DNA from: Paracoccus homiensis | GTDB taxonomy: Bacteria; Pseudomonadota; Alphaproteobacteria; Rhodobacterales; Rhodobacteraceae | Direction: 5' to 3' | NCBI RefSeq assembly: GCF_900111675.1 | Contig: NZ_FOHO01000001.1 | Span: 186,001-250,000, forward strand | DNA length: 64,000 nucleotides | Shown: positions 44,423-53,084 of the stretch, in pieces | How positions within the stretch are numbered: position 1 is the first letter of the stretch | Layout of the letters: every line of letters begins with the position of its first letter | Made by a program: the position numbers and the translations under genes | The notes under the pieces: model-generated | Told to the model about the DNA's origin: nothing | Databases searched by the model: none | The model's input: only the letters and a program-made list of their open reading frames with translations

Positions 44423-45652
44423 CTAATCGCTGTCGTGAACCACCGGGGCGGTCGCTGCGCGGGCGGCCTCTTCGTCCTCGGCCTCGGCACCACGTTCGAC
44501 GATCTCGCGTGCGTCTTCCTCTTCTTCATCCTCCAGCCGCGGGGGATCTTCCCCGGCAAGGAAGTTGCCGAATTTTTCCAGCCCCGGCACATGCTCGGCC
44601 AGAACGCGGGCCACGACCAGAACCGGCACCGCGATCACCATACCGATCACCGACCACAGCCACGCCCACAGGGCAACCGACAGGAACACGACGACGGCGT
44701 TCATCTGCAAGCGCCGCGACACGAAATAGGGCGTGATGATCTGACCTTCAAGCGCGGTCAGCGCCAGATAGGTCGAGGCGACCATCGCAGGTCCGAACAG
44801 CCCCGGCATCACCACCAGCGCGACAAGCCCCGATATCATCACACCGGCAATCGCCCCAAGATAGGGCACGAAATTCAGCAGGAATGCCCCGATCCCGAAC
44901 AGCAGTGCACCGGGCATCCCCCAGGCCCACATCGCCAGCCCGATCGAGATGCCCAGACAGGCATTGATGACGGTGATCGCCCCCAGATAACTGCCAAGCG
45001 AATCCTCGATCTCGCGCAGGGCCAGATAGGCGTTGCGCTTTTCGGCCATGGTTTCAAAGCTCTGGACGATCTTCAGGTACAACAGATCGCCCGAGGCCAG
45101 CATGAAGAACATCAGGATAAGCGTGAATACCACCTGCCCGATCAACTGCGGCGTCAGCTTGGCCACGGTTTCAAGGGTCGATTCCTCTTCGCGGGCGATC
45201 TTGATCTCTTCGCGGTTCTGCGCCTCGCGTTCCTCGATCTGGGCGCTGTCCAGCTCGGCCGCGGCCTGCTGAATGTCGCGCATGGATTCGCGCACCCTCT
45301 CGAATTTCTGTTCCAGCCGGGTGCTGATCGTGGGAACATTGTCGATGGCGCTGTTGATCGGACCGCTTGCCGCATAGGCGATGACGCCCGCGACCACGAT
45401 GATCCCCAGCGTGACGACCATCGCGGTTGCCACGTCGGGGATGCCGCGGCGACGGTTGAAGCGGCGCATCGGGGTAAAGACGAAGAACAGCAGCACCGCC
45501 ATCGTCACCGGCATCAGAAAATCGCGTGCCAGGGCCAGCGCGGCGAAGGCCATGATCAGGAAGATGCCGATGATCGCCCAATTGGCGGCGCGGCTGCTTT
45601 TCCCCTCGCCCTGTCCAAAGCGCGGAAAAATATGCCGGTCGCCGATGGCCAT
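44423..45652 (-). CDS. AI-2E family transporter (TqsA/PerM type)
   Basis: Integral membrane protein of 409 residues with about eight helices (AIIGIFLIMAFAALALAR, LMPVTMAVLLFFVF, LVALVVMPGLFGPAMVAS) and the conserved ALTALEGQIITPYFVSRRLQ, LNFVPYLGAIAGV and NAVVVFLSVALWAWLW. Family members have been tied to AI-2 export, Na+/H+ exchange and pathogen growth; the substrate here is unknown. A soluble cytoplasmic segment of about 60 residues (IQQAAAELDSAQIEEREAQ) lies between TM helices, and the C-terminal tail is very acidic (EEEEEDAREIVERGAEAEDE). Confidence 0.9.
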   Translation of the reverse strand: MAIGDRHIFPRFGQGEGKSSRAANWAIIGIFLIMAFAALALARDFLMPVTMAVLLFFVFTPMRRFNRRRGIPDVATAMVVTLGIIVVAGVIAYAASGPINSAIDNVPTISTRLEQKFERVRESMRDIQQAAAELDSAQIEEREAQNREEIKIAREEESTLETVAKLTPQLIGQVVFTLILMFFMLASGDLLYLKIVQSFETMAEKRNAYLALREIEDSLGSYLGAITVINACLGISIGLAMWAWGMPGALLFGIGAFLLNFVPYLGAIAGVMISGLVALVVMPGLFGPAMVASTYLALTALEGQIITPYFVSRRLQMNAVVVFLSVALWAWLWSVIGMVIAVPVLVVARVLAEHVPGLEKFGNFLAGEDPPRLEDEEEEDAREIVERGAEAEDEEAARAATAPVVHDSD

Positions 45653-45707
45653 GTCGTCCCCCCTGCCGCACCGGACGATCCGGTATCGCTGTGGGCGCGA
45701 AACGCGT

Positions 45708-45736
45708 GGGGCGGGCCGAATGTTCCGGCCCGCCCC
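45708..45736 (-). terminator. Hairpin after the carboxyspermidine dehydrogenase gene
   Basis: An 11-bp perfect stem, GGGGCGGGCCG (45708-45718) with CGGCCCGCCCC (45726-45736), loop AATGTTC. No T-run follows, so it may be a strong pause or rho-assisted stop. Confidence 0.6.
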
Positions 45737-45767
45737 CCAAGGTCAGTCGATTTTCGGACCGACAGGT

Positions 45768-46994
45768 TCAGATGGGGTGATCGCCATTGGCGTCGATCAC
45801 GCGGGTCGGCAAGCCCATCTCGCCCAGCAGTTCCAGGAAGGGACGCGCGGGCAGGTCTTCGACATTGACCATCTTCTTCACGTCCCAGACGCCGCGCGCG
45901 ATCAGGATCGCGGCCGCGACCGGCGGCACGCCGGCGGTATAGCTGATGCCCTGGCTGCCCACCTCTTCATAGGCTTCCTTGTGGTCGGCGACGTTATAGA
46001 CAAAGACCTCGCCTTCCTTGCCGTCCTTGCTGCCCTTGACCAGATCGCCGATGCAGGTCTTGCCGGTATAGTCTGGGGCAAGGCTGGCGGGATCGGGCAG
46101 CACGGCCTTGACGACCTTCAGGGGCACGACCTCCTGGCCCTCGGCGGTCATCACGGGCTGTTCCGACAGCAGGCCCAGATTTTGCAGCACGGTAAACACG
46201 TTGATGTAATGATCGCCAAAGCCCATCCAGAAGCGGACATCGCTGTCCTTGTATCGGGCCGACAGGCTGTGCACTTCGTCATGGCCCGACAGATAGGCGG
46301 TGCGCTTGCCGACGACGGGTAGGTCCCACTCGCGGCCGACCTCGAACATCTTGTTGGTCTTCCACTCGCCGCCCTGCCAGGAATAGACCGTGCCGGTGAA
46401 TTCGCGGAAATTGATCTCGGGGTCGAAATTGGTGGCGAACCAGCGCCCATGCGAACCCGCATTGATATCGACGATATCGATGCTGTCGATCTTGTCGAAA
46501 TATTCGTCCTCGGCAAAACGGGCATAGGCATTCACCACGCCCGGATCGAAACCCGCACCCAGAATGGCGGTGATGCCAGCATTGGCCACGTCCTCGCGGC
46601 GTTTCCATTCATAATTCGCGTACCAGGGCGGCGTTTCGCAGACCTTGGCCGGATCTTCGTGAATGGCGGTGTCGATATAGGCCGCGCCCGCACGGATACA
46701 GCCTTCCAGCACCGTCATGTTGATGAAGGCGGTGCCGACATTGATGACGATGCCCGCGTCGATCTGACGGATCAGCGCCTCGACCGCGTCGGCATCCATC
46801 GCGTCCAGCGCGTGGCTGGTAAAGGGCATCTCGTGGCCCTTGTCGCGCAGGCTGGCGACGATCGCGTCAGCCTTGGACTGGGTGCGGTTGGCGATATGCA
46901 ATTCGCCGAATTCCTTGGCCCATTGCGCAACCTTGTGCGCGGACACTTGCGCGACGCCACCCGCGCCGATGATGAGGACGTTTTGATTGGCCAA
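45768..46994 (-). CDS. Carboxy(nor)spermidine dehydrogenase, saccharopine dehydrogenase family
   Basis: NADPH enzyme joining aspartate semialdehyde and putrescine (or diaminopropane) as carboxyspermidine. The 408-residue product has VLIIGAGGVAQVSAHKVAQW and IANRTQSKADAIV of the nucleotide-binding domain, then NVGTAFINMTVLEGCIRAGA and LGAGFDPGVVNAYARFA, matching CASDH rather than lysine biosynthesis saccharopine dehydrogenase. The start is TTG at 46994 with AAAGGAG upstream; no ATG lies in frame before the GAGGVAQ motif. The decarboxylase nspC is 33 bases upstream. Confidence 0.92.
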   Translation of the reverse strand: MANQNVLIIGAGGVAQVSAHKVAQWAKEFGELHIANRTQSKADAIVASLRDKGHEMPFTSHALDAMDADAVEALIRQIDAGIVINVGTAFINMTVLEGCIRAGAAYIDTAIHEDPAKVCETPPWYANYEWKRREDVANAGITAILGAGFDPGVVNAYARFAEDEYFDKIDSIDIVDINAGSHGRWFATNFDPEINFREFTGTVYSWQGGEWKTNKMFEVGREWDLPVVGKRTAYLSGHDEVHSLSARYKDSDVRFWMGFGDHYINVFTVLQNLGLLSEQPVMTAEGQEVVPLKVVKAVLPDPASLAPDYTGKTCIGDLVKGSKDGKEGEVFVYNVADHKEAYEEVGSQGISYTAGVPPVAAAILIARGVWDVKKMVNVEDLPARPFLELLGEMGLPTRVIDANGDHPI

Positions 46995-47027
46995 TGATGT
47001 CTCCTTTCCCGGTGGCAGAGAACAGCC

Positions 47028-48134
47028 TTACGACAGGCTGGCTTTGTAGTCGTCATAGGGGAAGCTGCGGACCAGTTTCAGGGTTCCGTCCTCTTCCCGG
47101 ATCGCGATGGACGGCATGGCGACGCCGTTGAACCAGTTCTTCTTGACCATGGTATATCCTGCCGCGTCGTCGATGGTGATGCGGTCGCCGATCTGCAATT
47201 CGCGATCAAAGCGCGCCTCGCCGAAAATATCGCCCGCAAGGCAGGTCTTGCCCGCGATCTGATACTCGTGATCGCCCTGCTGCGGCAGCTTGGCGGTTTC
47301 GCGATAGATCAGCAGGTCCAGCATATGCGCCTCGATGCTGCTGTCGACAATGGCGACCTTCTTGCCGTTGTCGATGATGTCCAGAACCGACACCTCCAGC
47401 GTGGTCGATCTGGTGATGCTGGCCTCGCCCGGTTCCAGATAGACCTGCACGCCGAATTTCTGGCTGAAGGCGGCCAGCCGATCGGCCAGACGGTCCAGCG
47501 GGTAATCGTCGCCGGTGAAATGGATGCCGCCGCCAAGGCTGACCCAGTCCAGACGCGCCAGAATGTCGCCGAACTCGGTCTCGATCCGGGTCAGCTGATG
47601 GTCGAACAGGTCGAAATCGCCGTTCTCGCAATTATAGTGGATCATCACGCCGCTGATCCGGTCCATCGCGGCGTCCAGACGGGTGATGTCCCATTCGCCC
47701 AGACGGCTGAACGGGCGCGCGGGATCGGCCAGATCGAAGCCGCTGGTGGAAAAGCGCGGGTTCAGGCGCAGGCCGATCTGGATGCCCTTGTCCTGCGCCT
47801 TGCCGGCAAAACGGTCCAGCTGGCCAAGACTGTTGAAGATGATCTTGTCAGCATGGGAAATCGCCTCGTCGATCTCGTGATCGGCCCAGGCGACGGAATA
47901 GGCATGGGTTTCCTTGCCGAATTCCTCGTGGCCCAGCCGCAGTTCAAACAGCGACGACGAGGTGGTGCCATCCATGAAATCGCGCATGAAATCAAAGGCC
48001 GACCAGGTGGCAAAGCATTTCAGCGCCAGCAGCGCCTTGGCGCCGGAACGTTCGCGCAGCCGCTGGATCTTTTCCATGTTGCTGCGCAGGCGCGCCTTGT
48101 CGATCAGGTAATAGGGGGTCTGAAGTTCCGTCAT
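47028..48134 (-). CDS. nspC: Carboxynorspermidine/carboxyspermidine decarboxylase
   Basis: PLP-dependent decarboxylase of the alanine-racemase fold, giving spermidine from carboxyspermidine. The 368-residue product begins LQTPYYLIDKARLRSNMEKI and has the PLP lysine in ALLALKCFATWSAFDFM. Other marks are GLRLNPRFSTSGFDL, NCENGDFDLF and DWVSLGGGIHFTGDDYPLD; the C-terminal half has YLEPGEASITRSTTLEVSVL and CLAGDIFGEARFD. It is the first of a two-gene operon. This aminopropyl-transferase-independent route is known in Vibrio and many alphaproteobacteria. Confidence 0.94.
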   Translation of the reverse strand: MTELQTPYYLIDKARLRSNMEKIQRLRERSGAKALLALKCFATWSAFDFMRDFMDGTTSSSLFELRLGHEEFGKETHAYSVAWADHEIDEAISHADKIIFNSLGQLDRFAGKAQDKGIQIGLRLNPRFSTSGFDLADPARPFSRLGEWDITRLDAAMDRISGVMIHYNCENGDFDLFDHQLTRIETEFGDILARLDWVSLGGGIHFTGDDYPLDRLADRLAAFSQKFGVQVYLEPGEASITRSTTLEVSVLDIIDNGKKVAIVDSSIEAHMLDLLIYRETAKLPQQGDHEYQIAGKTCLAGDIFGEARFDRELQIGDRITIDDAAGYTMVKKNWFNGVAMPSIAIREEDGTLKLVRSFPYDDYKASLS

Positions 48135-48248
48135 GGCGCCTCTTCAACGATGGGCCCCGGCAGGGCGCGAATGCGAAAGGGACGATATAGCCCCGCCCCC
48201 GGCTTTTCGCAAGGAAGCGTAACGCTGCGATGACGGCGCACAGGCGCC

Positions 48249-48611
48249 TTATCCGCCTGATGCGAAACGCCGAAACTCGCGCTTCAACAGTTCAAGTTCC
48301 GCGCGCAATTGTTCGATCTCGGCGGCAAGATCGCCGTCCAGCACATCGCCCGCGATCAGGTCCAGCCGCGCCAGCCGCGTGCCCGGACCGGTCTGGTCGG
48401 CATCCGCGATCAGCAGCAGGCTGTGGCGCCCATCCGACAGCACCTCGCCCGGCACCGCGACCGTCACCAGCCAGCCGTCGTCCTGATCGGTCAGATACGC
48501 GGTGGCGATCTGCACCCCCAGATGAAACAGCCCGACCGAACCGGGCGCCGCATCGGCGGTCAGCCGCCCTTTCCAAAGACCACCCTTCAGGCCGTGGCTG
48601 TCAAATTGCAT
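48249..48611 (-). CDS. Conserved hypothetical protein with C-terminal coiled coil
   Basis: The 120-residue product begins MQFDSHGLKGGLWKGRLTAD, has a beta-rich middle (DDGWLVTVAVPGEVLSDGRH, a carbohydrate- or nucleic-acid-like beta pattern) and ends in a heptad-like helix (LAAEIEQLRAELELLKREF). I cannot assign a family. It lies 15 bases after the 48627 gene on the same strand, so the two probably form an operon with ilvD ahead of them. Confidence 0.7.
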   Translation of the reverse strand: MQFDSHGLKGGLWKGRLTADAAPGSVGLFHLGVQIATAYLTDQDDGWLVTVAVPGEVLSDGRHSLLLIADADQTGPGTRLARLDLIAGDVLDGDLAAEIEQLRAELELLKREFRRFASGG

Positions 48612-48626
48612 CTGCTGTGTTCCTTG

Positions 48627-49412
48627 TCAGATCTGCGCACGCGGGTGGCGCGACAGGACGATGTCGGTCAGGTCCATCGCGTTCATGCGCGGCGCCTCGA
48701 AGATCAGATCCAGCCAGACCCGTTCCACCGGACGCAGCGCAAGATCGGCATAGGCCAGATCGAATTCGACCACGCGATGGGCCGGTTCGGTGTCGATGGG
48801 ATGCCCCAGCTGCCGCAGGATCTGCGCCGTGTTCGGCCCTTGGGACAGGTTCAGCCGGCCATAGACGGTGATCGACCGTTCCGCCTGCAACACGGTCTCA
48901 AGCCGCAGGATATGATCGCGGCCCAGCCCTTCGGCCGCCTCGGACGGCATCTCGACCGACAGCGACATGTAGTTGCCGGTAAAACCCATCACCTCAAGCC
49001 GCAGACCAAAGGCCGCCAGATCGGTCGCGCGACGGTTCTGCACCTGACGCAGCAGCAGGGCGTGCTGGGCGCAATCATGCCACAGCGCCACCTCGCCGCC
49101 CAGATGGCGACCGTTTTCGGGGCCGACGATCGCGGCAGGGCTGATCGGCCCGCACAGCATCGGCGGACGCCAGCGCCAATCAGTTCCGGCGGGCATCACC
49201 ATCGAGCCCAGCGCCGCGCGCGCCCGCTGTGCCCGCGGATCGCTGAGTTGCAGGAACGCGGCAATGTCCTGACCCAGCAGGCTGGCCTCGTCGCGCAATT
49301 GCAGATCGTCCAGCCGCTTGCCCCGGCGCAGGGCATCGGCCAGCGCATGCCATTGACGCGATGCGCCGTGGCGCAACGGGGCGCGCCACCAATCGGACGA
49401 AATCAGCTTCAC
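48627..49412 (-). CDS. Conserved protein of unknown function (possibly DUF6478)
   Basis: The 261-residue protein begins KLISSDWWRAPLRHGASRQW. Its middle reads GPENGRHLGGEVALWHDCAQ and VMGFTGNYMSLSVEMPS, and it ends LDLIFEAPRMNAMDLTDIVL. No signal, membrane segment or known catalytic motif is visible. From memory such proteins in Rhodobacterales are listed as DUF6478; that is unchecked. The start is a GTG at 49412, 12 bases after the ilvD stop (on the minus strand), so it is probably part of the ilvD transcript. Confidence 0.72.
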   Translation of the reverse strand: MKLISSDWWRAPLRHGASRQWHALADALRRGKRLDDLQLRDEASLLGQDIAAFLQLSDPRAQRARAALGSMVMPAGTDWRWRPPMLCGPISPAAIVGPENGRHLGGEVALWHDCAQHALLLRQVQNRRATDLAAFGLRLEVMGFTGNYMSLSVEMPSEAAEGLGRDHILRLETVLQAERSITVYGRLNLSQGPNTAQILRQLGHPIDTEPAHRVVEFDLAYADLALRPVERVWLDLIFEAPRMNAMDLTDIVLSRHPRAQI

Positions 49413-49424
49413 GCGCGGTTGCCC

Positions 49425-51158
49425 CTACTGATCCATATAGACATGGGTTTCCTTTGCGGCACCCGGATGCGTCACCGCGCCCCATCGGGCCCCGCCGACC
49501 AGTTGCGCGTATTTCCACAATGCGCCGGCGGCATAGTCGGTTGGCCGCGCCCCGCCCCAGTCACCCTTGCGCCGGGCCAGTTCGTCATCGGACAGGGCCA
49601 CGCTGATTTCGCCGCTGATCGCGTCGATGGTGATCATGTCGCCGTCCTTCAGCAGCGCGATGGGGCCGCCATGCGCGGCCTCGGGCCCGACATGGCCGAC
49701 GCAGAAGCCGCGCGTCGCGCCCGAGAAACGGCCATCGGTTATCAGCGCCACCTTCTTGCCCATGCCCTGTCCCGACAGCGCCGCAGTCGTCGCCAGCATC
49801 TCGCGCATGCCGGGGCCGCCCGCCGGACCTTCATTGCGGATCACGATCACGTCGCCTTCGGCATAGTCACGCTTCTGAACGGCGGCAAAAGCCTGCTCTT
49901 CGCCCTCAAAGACACGGGCCGGGCCGGTAAAGACCTGATCCTCGGGCTTCATGCCTGCAACCTTCACGATGGCCCCGTCCGGCGCAAGATTGCCCTTCAG
50001 CCCGACGACACCGCCCGTCCCGCTCAGCGGGGTCGCGACGGGATGGATCACCTTGCCATCGACCTCGCGATCGACACGGTCCAGTTCCTCGCCCATGGTC
50101 CGGCCGGTGGCGGTGATGCAATCCTCGTGAATCAGCCCGGCCCTGCGCAGCTCGCGCATCACGACGGGCACGCCACCCGCCTCGTAAAGATCCTTGGCGA
50201 CGTAATCACCGCCCGGCCGCAGATTCACGAAATAGGGCGTGTCGCGGAAGATATCGCAAACATCGAACAGGTCGAAATCGATCCCGGCCTCATGCGCGAT
50301 CGCCGGCAGATGCAGCCCGCCATTGGTCGAGCCCCCGGTGCAGGCGACGACCCGCGCCGCGTTTTCAAGCGATTTGCGGGTGACGATGTCGCGGGCGCGG
50401 ATGTTCCTTTCGATCAGCGCCATCACCGCCTCGCCCGAGGCCATGCCGTATTGGTCGCGCGATTCATAGGGTGCCGGCATCCCCGAACTGTTGGGCAGCG
50501 CCAGCCCGATCGCCTCGCTGACGCAGGCCATCGTGTTCGCGGTATATTGCCCCCCGCAGGCCCCGGCCGAAGGGCAGGCCACACGTTCCAGAATGTCCAG
50601 CTCGGCATCCGACAGGTTGCCCGCCTGATGCTGGCCCACTGCCTCGAACACGTCCTGGACCACCACGTCGCGCCCGTTCAGCTTGCCCGGCAGGATCGAG
50701 CCGCCATAGATGAACACCGATGGCACGTTCAGCCGCACCATCGCCATCATCATCCCCGGCAGCGACTTGTCACAGCCCGCCAGCCCGACCAGCGCGTCAT
50801 AGCAATGGCCGCGCATCGTCAGTTCGACCGTATCGGCAATCGCATCGCGACTGGCCAGCGATGACCGCATGCCTTCATGGCCCATGGCGATCCCGTCGGT
50901 CACGGTAATCGTGGTGAATTCGCGCGGACACCCTCCGCCCTTCTTCACGCCCTGCTTCACCGACTGCGCCTGACGGTTCAGCGCGATATTGCAGGGCGCG
51001 GCCTCGTTCCAGCAGGTGGCGACACCGACCCAGGGCGCGTGGATTTCCTGTTCGGTGATCCCCATCGCGTAGAAATAGCTGCGATGCGGGGCGCGGGCCG
51101 GGCCTTCGGTGACATGGCGACTTGGCAACCGGGATTTGTCGAAACGCGAATTCGTCAT
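49425..51158 (-). CDS. ilvD: Dihydroxy-acid dehydratase
   Basis: Fe-S enzyme of valine, leucine and isoleucine synthesis, dehydrating 2,3-dihydroxy-3-methyl acids. The 577-residue product has VGVATCWNEAAPCN and VGLAGCDKSLPGMMM (cluster cysteines), CPSAGACGGQYTANTMACVS (third cysteine), VACTGGSTNGGLHLPAIAHE and the catalytic serine region TDGRFSGATRGFCVGHV. The C-terminal stretch has RKGDWGGARPTDYA. With ilvE at 37.6 kb, two branched-chain amino-acid genes are in the window, but not as one operon. The upstream gene phhB is 61 bases away. Confidence 0.96.
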   Translation of the reverse strand: MTNSRFDKSRLPSRHVTEGPARAPHRSYFYAMGITEQEIHAPWVGVATCWNEAAPCNIALNRQAQSVKQGVKKGGGCPREFTTITVTDGIAMGHEGMRSSLASRDAIADTVELTMRGHCYDALVGLAGCDKSLPGMMMAMVRLNVPSVFIYGGSILPGKLNGRDVVVQDVFEAVGQHQAGNLSDAELDILERVACPSAGACGGQYTANTMACVSEAIGLALPNSSGMPAPYESRDQYGMASGEAVMALIERNIRARDIVTRKSLENAARVVACTGGSTNGGLHLPAIAHEAGIDFDLFDVCDIFRDTPYFVNLRPGGDYVAKDLYEAGGVPVVMRELRRAGLIHEDCITATGRTMGEELDRVDREVDGKVIHPVATPLSGTGGVVGLKGNLAPDGAIVKVAGMKPEDQVFTGPARVFEGEEQAFAAVQKRDYAEGDVIVIRNEGPAGGPGMREMLATTAALSGQGMGKKVALITDGRFSGATRGFCVGHVGPEAAHGGPIALLKDGDMITIDAISGEISVALSDDELARRKGDWGGARPTDYAAGALWKYAQLVGGARWGAVTHPGAAKETHVYMDQ

Positions 51159-51219
51159 GCCTTCCCCTCCTGCAGGCTTTGTCCCATGGATAAACCGCGA
51201 GTGCCGCGCGAAACAAGCG

Positions 51220-51555
51220 TCAGCCCACCAGCGCGTCCAGCCGTGCCGCGCAGATGAAGTCGTTGCGTGTCAGACCATCCGCGGCATGGGTGGTATAGGC
51301 GACCTCGCAATACCCGTAACCGAAGGTGATGTCGGGATGGTGATTCTGCTTGTTGCCCACCCAGGCAGCAAGATTGGCCATCTCGACCGCCTTCAGAAAC
51401 CCCTTGAAGGCAAATCGCCGCCGGATCGACCTGCCGTCATCCGCCAACTGCCAGTCGGTCAGTGCGCCCAGCATCTGCTGCACCTCGCTGGGTGGCAGCG
51501 GCGGCACCCCGCCCTCGCAGGCCACGCAATGTTCCTGTGCCAGATCCATGTTCAT
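51220..51555 (-). CDS. phhB: 4a-hydroxytetrahydrobiopterin dehydratase (PhhB/DCoH)
   Basis: Recycles pterin cofactor after aromatic amino-acid hydroxylation. The 111-residue product has GALTDWQLADDGRSIRRRF, KGFLKAVEMANLAAWVGNKQ and the active-site NHHPDITFGYGYCEVAYTTH, then GLTRNDFICAARLD. A phenylalanine hydroxylase gene is not in the window, so the partner reaction is unknown; orphan DCoH proteins also occur with molybdopterin metabolism. Two Met codons are possible starts (51555, 51549); 51555 was kept. Confidence 0.9.
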   Translation of the reverse strand: MNMDLAQEHCVACEGGVPPLPPSEVQQMLGALTDWQLADDGRSIRRRFAFKGFLKAVEMANLAAWVGNKQNHHPDITFGYGYCEVAYTTHAADGLTRNDFICAARLDALVG

Positions 51556-51568
51556 GCCTTCCTTCTTG

Positions 51569-53014
51569 TCACAACAGGGGCGAGGCCAGCGCCAGAAGAT
51601 TGTTGCGCAACCGCCGCGCCCAGCTCCAATCGCGGACCTCCTGAAGGGTCAACTCGCGCGCACGGGCGACATAGCTTGCCTGCCGCTGATCCAGCTGCCC
51701 CACGAAATCCGTGTCGAACAACGCCATGTTCACCTCGTAGTTCAACTCAAAGCTGCGGCGATCCAGATTGGCACTGCCGATCATGGCCATCTGGCCATCG
51801 ACGGTGGCAATCTTTGCATGCAGCAGGCCCGGCTCGAACAGGAACAGCCGCACCCCCGCGGCCAGCAGCCCGTAATAGAACCCCTCGCTGGTCGCGCCGA
51901 CGACGCGCGAATCGTTGCGCGCGGGCAGGATCATGGTGACCTGAACGCCACGGCGTGCCGCCGCACGAATGGCCGAATCAAGCGGCGCGTCCGGCACGTA
52001 ATAGGGCGTGGTGATGGTCACATGATCGCGCGCCGAATGCAGCATCGTCGCCAGACATTCCGAAACGCTGCCCGCGCGGCGGTCCGGCCCCGTCGCGACG
52101 ACCTGCGCCGCCTGCCCCGGCTGGGCCACCGCGTCGATACTGATCAGCATGTCGCCCAGATCGCGGCCGGTATAGCTCATCCAATCGCCCAGAAAGACCG
52201 ATTGCAGTTGCCGCACGGCGGGCCCCTCGACCGACACCAGAATATCCACCCAGGGCGCGTAACGGGCCTTGATCGCAAAGGCCATGTCGGCGCAGTTGCG
52301 GCTGCCGGTGAACCCCAGACGATTGTCGATCACCGCGATCTTGCGGTGATTGCGCAGGTCCAGCCGCTGAAACAGGATGCTGATGAAGGGCAACCCCCAG
52401 GGAAACGCGGTCACGCAATCGGCACCCGATGCCTGCATCCTGTCCCACAGTTCGGACCGCACAAAGCTGCGCGATCCCAACGCATCGACGATCACCCGGC
52501 ACTTCACCCCGCGAGAGGAGGCACGCATCACCGCCTCGGCCAGCTTGGTGCCGCTGTGATCGGGCAGCCAGATATAGAACAGCAGATGCACGTGATCCTG
52601 CGCCCGGTCGATGGCGTCGACCATCTCGTCGATGGCCGCATCGGCTTCGGGCAGCAACCGCACGCGGTTGCCATCGACCGCATCCATGCCGCCCACGGCG
52701 CGATTGGCCGCGATGGCAGGGCGCAGCTGCGACGCGGGCCGTCGCAACCGGTTCGGACTAGGCAGGCGCAACCCGGTCAGCCGGTCGCGCACATCGGCCA
52801 TGCGCTGCACCTCGGCCTGATTCATCCGAACCTCGCCGAACAGCAGATAGGTCAGGATGCCAAAGATCGGCAGCGCCTCGATCACCATGATCCAGGCCAG
52901 CCGCACGGACGGATCCAGCCGCGGCCGGATCAGCACCCGCGCGATAAAGCCCAGTGTCAGGGCCGTGTGCAGAAGCAGATAGAAACTTGCCCACATGCGG
53001 CGCATCTTCGCCAT
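51569..53014 (-). CDS. cls: Cardiolipin synthase (phospholipase D family)
   Basis: Inner-membrane enzyme condensing two phosphatidylglycerols. The 481-residue product has two N-terminal helices (SFYLLLHTALTLGFIARVL, LAWIMVIEALPIFGILTYLL) and two HKD motifs: HRKIAVIDNRLGFTGSRNC and HAKIATVDGQMAMIGSANLD (His-x-Lys-x4-Asp each). The helix before the first motif has LLFYIWLPDHSGTKLAEA. The start is ATG 53014; the open frame upstream overlaps the accD promoter. It is divergent from accD, with 70 bases between the two start codons. Confidence 0.93.
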   Translation of the reverse strand: MAKMRRMWASFYLLLHTALTLGFIARVLIRPRLDPSVRLAWIMVIEALPIFGILTYLLFGEVRMNQAEVQRMADVRDRLTGLRLPSPNRLRRPASQLRPAIAANRAVGGMDAVDGNRVRLLPEADAAIDEMVDAIDRAQDHVHLLFYIWLPDHSGTKLAEAVMRASSRGVKCRVIVDALGSRSFVRSELWDRMQASGADCVTAFPWGLPFISILFQRLDLRNHRKIAVIDNRLGFTGSRNCADMAFAIKARYAPWVDILVSVEGPAVRQLQSVFLGDWMSYTGRDLGDMLISIDAVAQPGQAAQVVATGPDRRAGSVSECLATMLHSARDHVTITTPYYVPDAPLDSAIRAAARRGVQVTMILPARNDSRVVGATSEGFYYGLLAAGVRLFLFEPGLLHAKIATVDGQMAMIGSANLDRRSFELNYEVNMALFDTDFVGQLDQRQASYVARARELTLQEVRDWSWARRLRNNLLALASPLL

Positions 53015-53084
53015 GCACCCGGGCAATTGCAATTCCCTCCGTCCCCGCCTATCTGGGGGCCTGAAACAGCAAAGGTCGCCCGCG

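Noticed and set aside
48309..50864. An 851-codon open frame on the plus strand across the DUF6478-like gene and ilvD
   Set aside because: Its sequence is low in complexity and rich in Arg, Gln, His and Asp, as expected for the antisense of GC-rich genes, while the minus strand encodes clear ilvD motifs.
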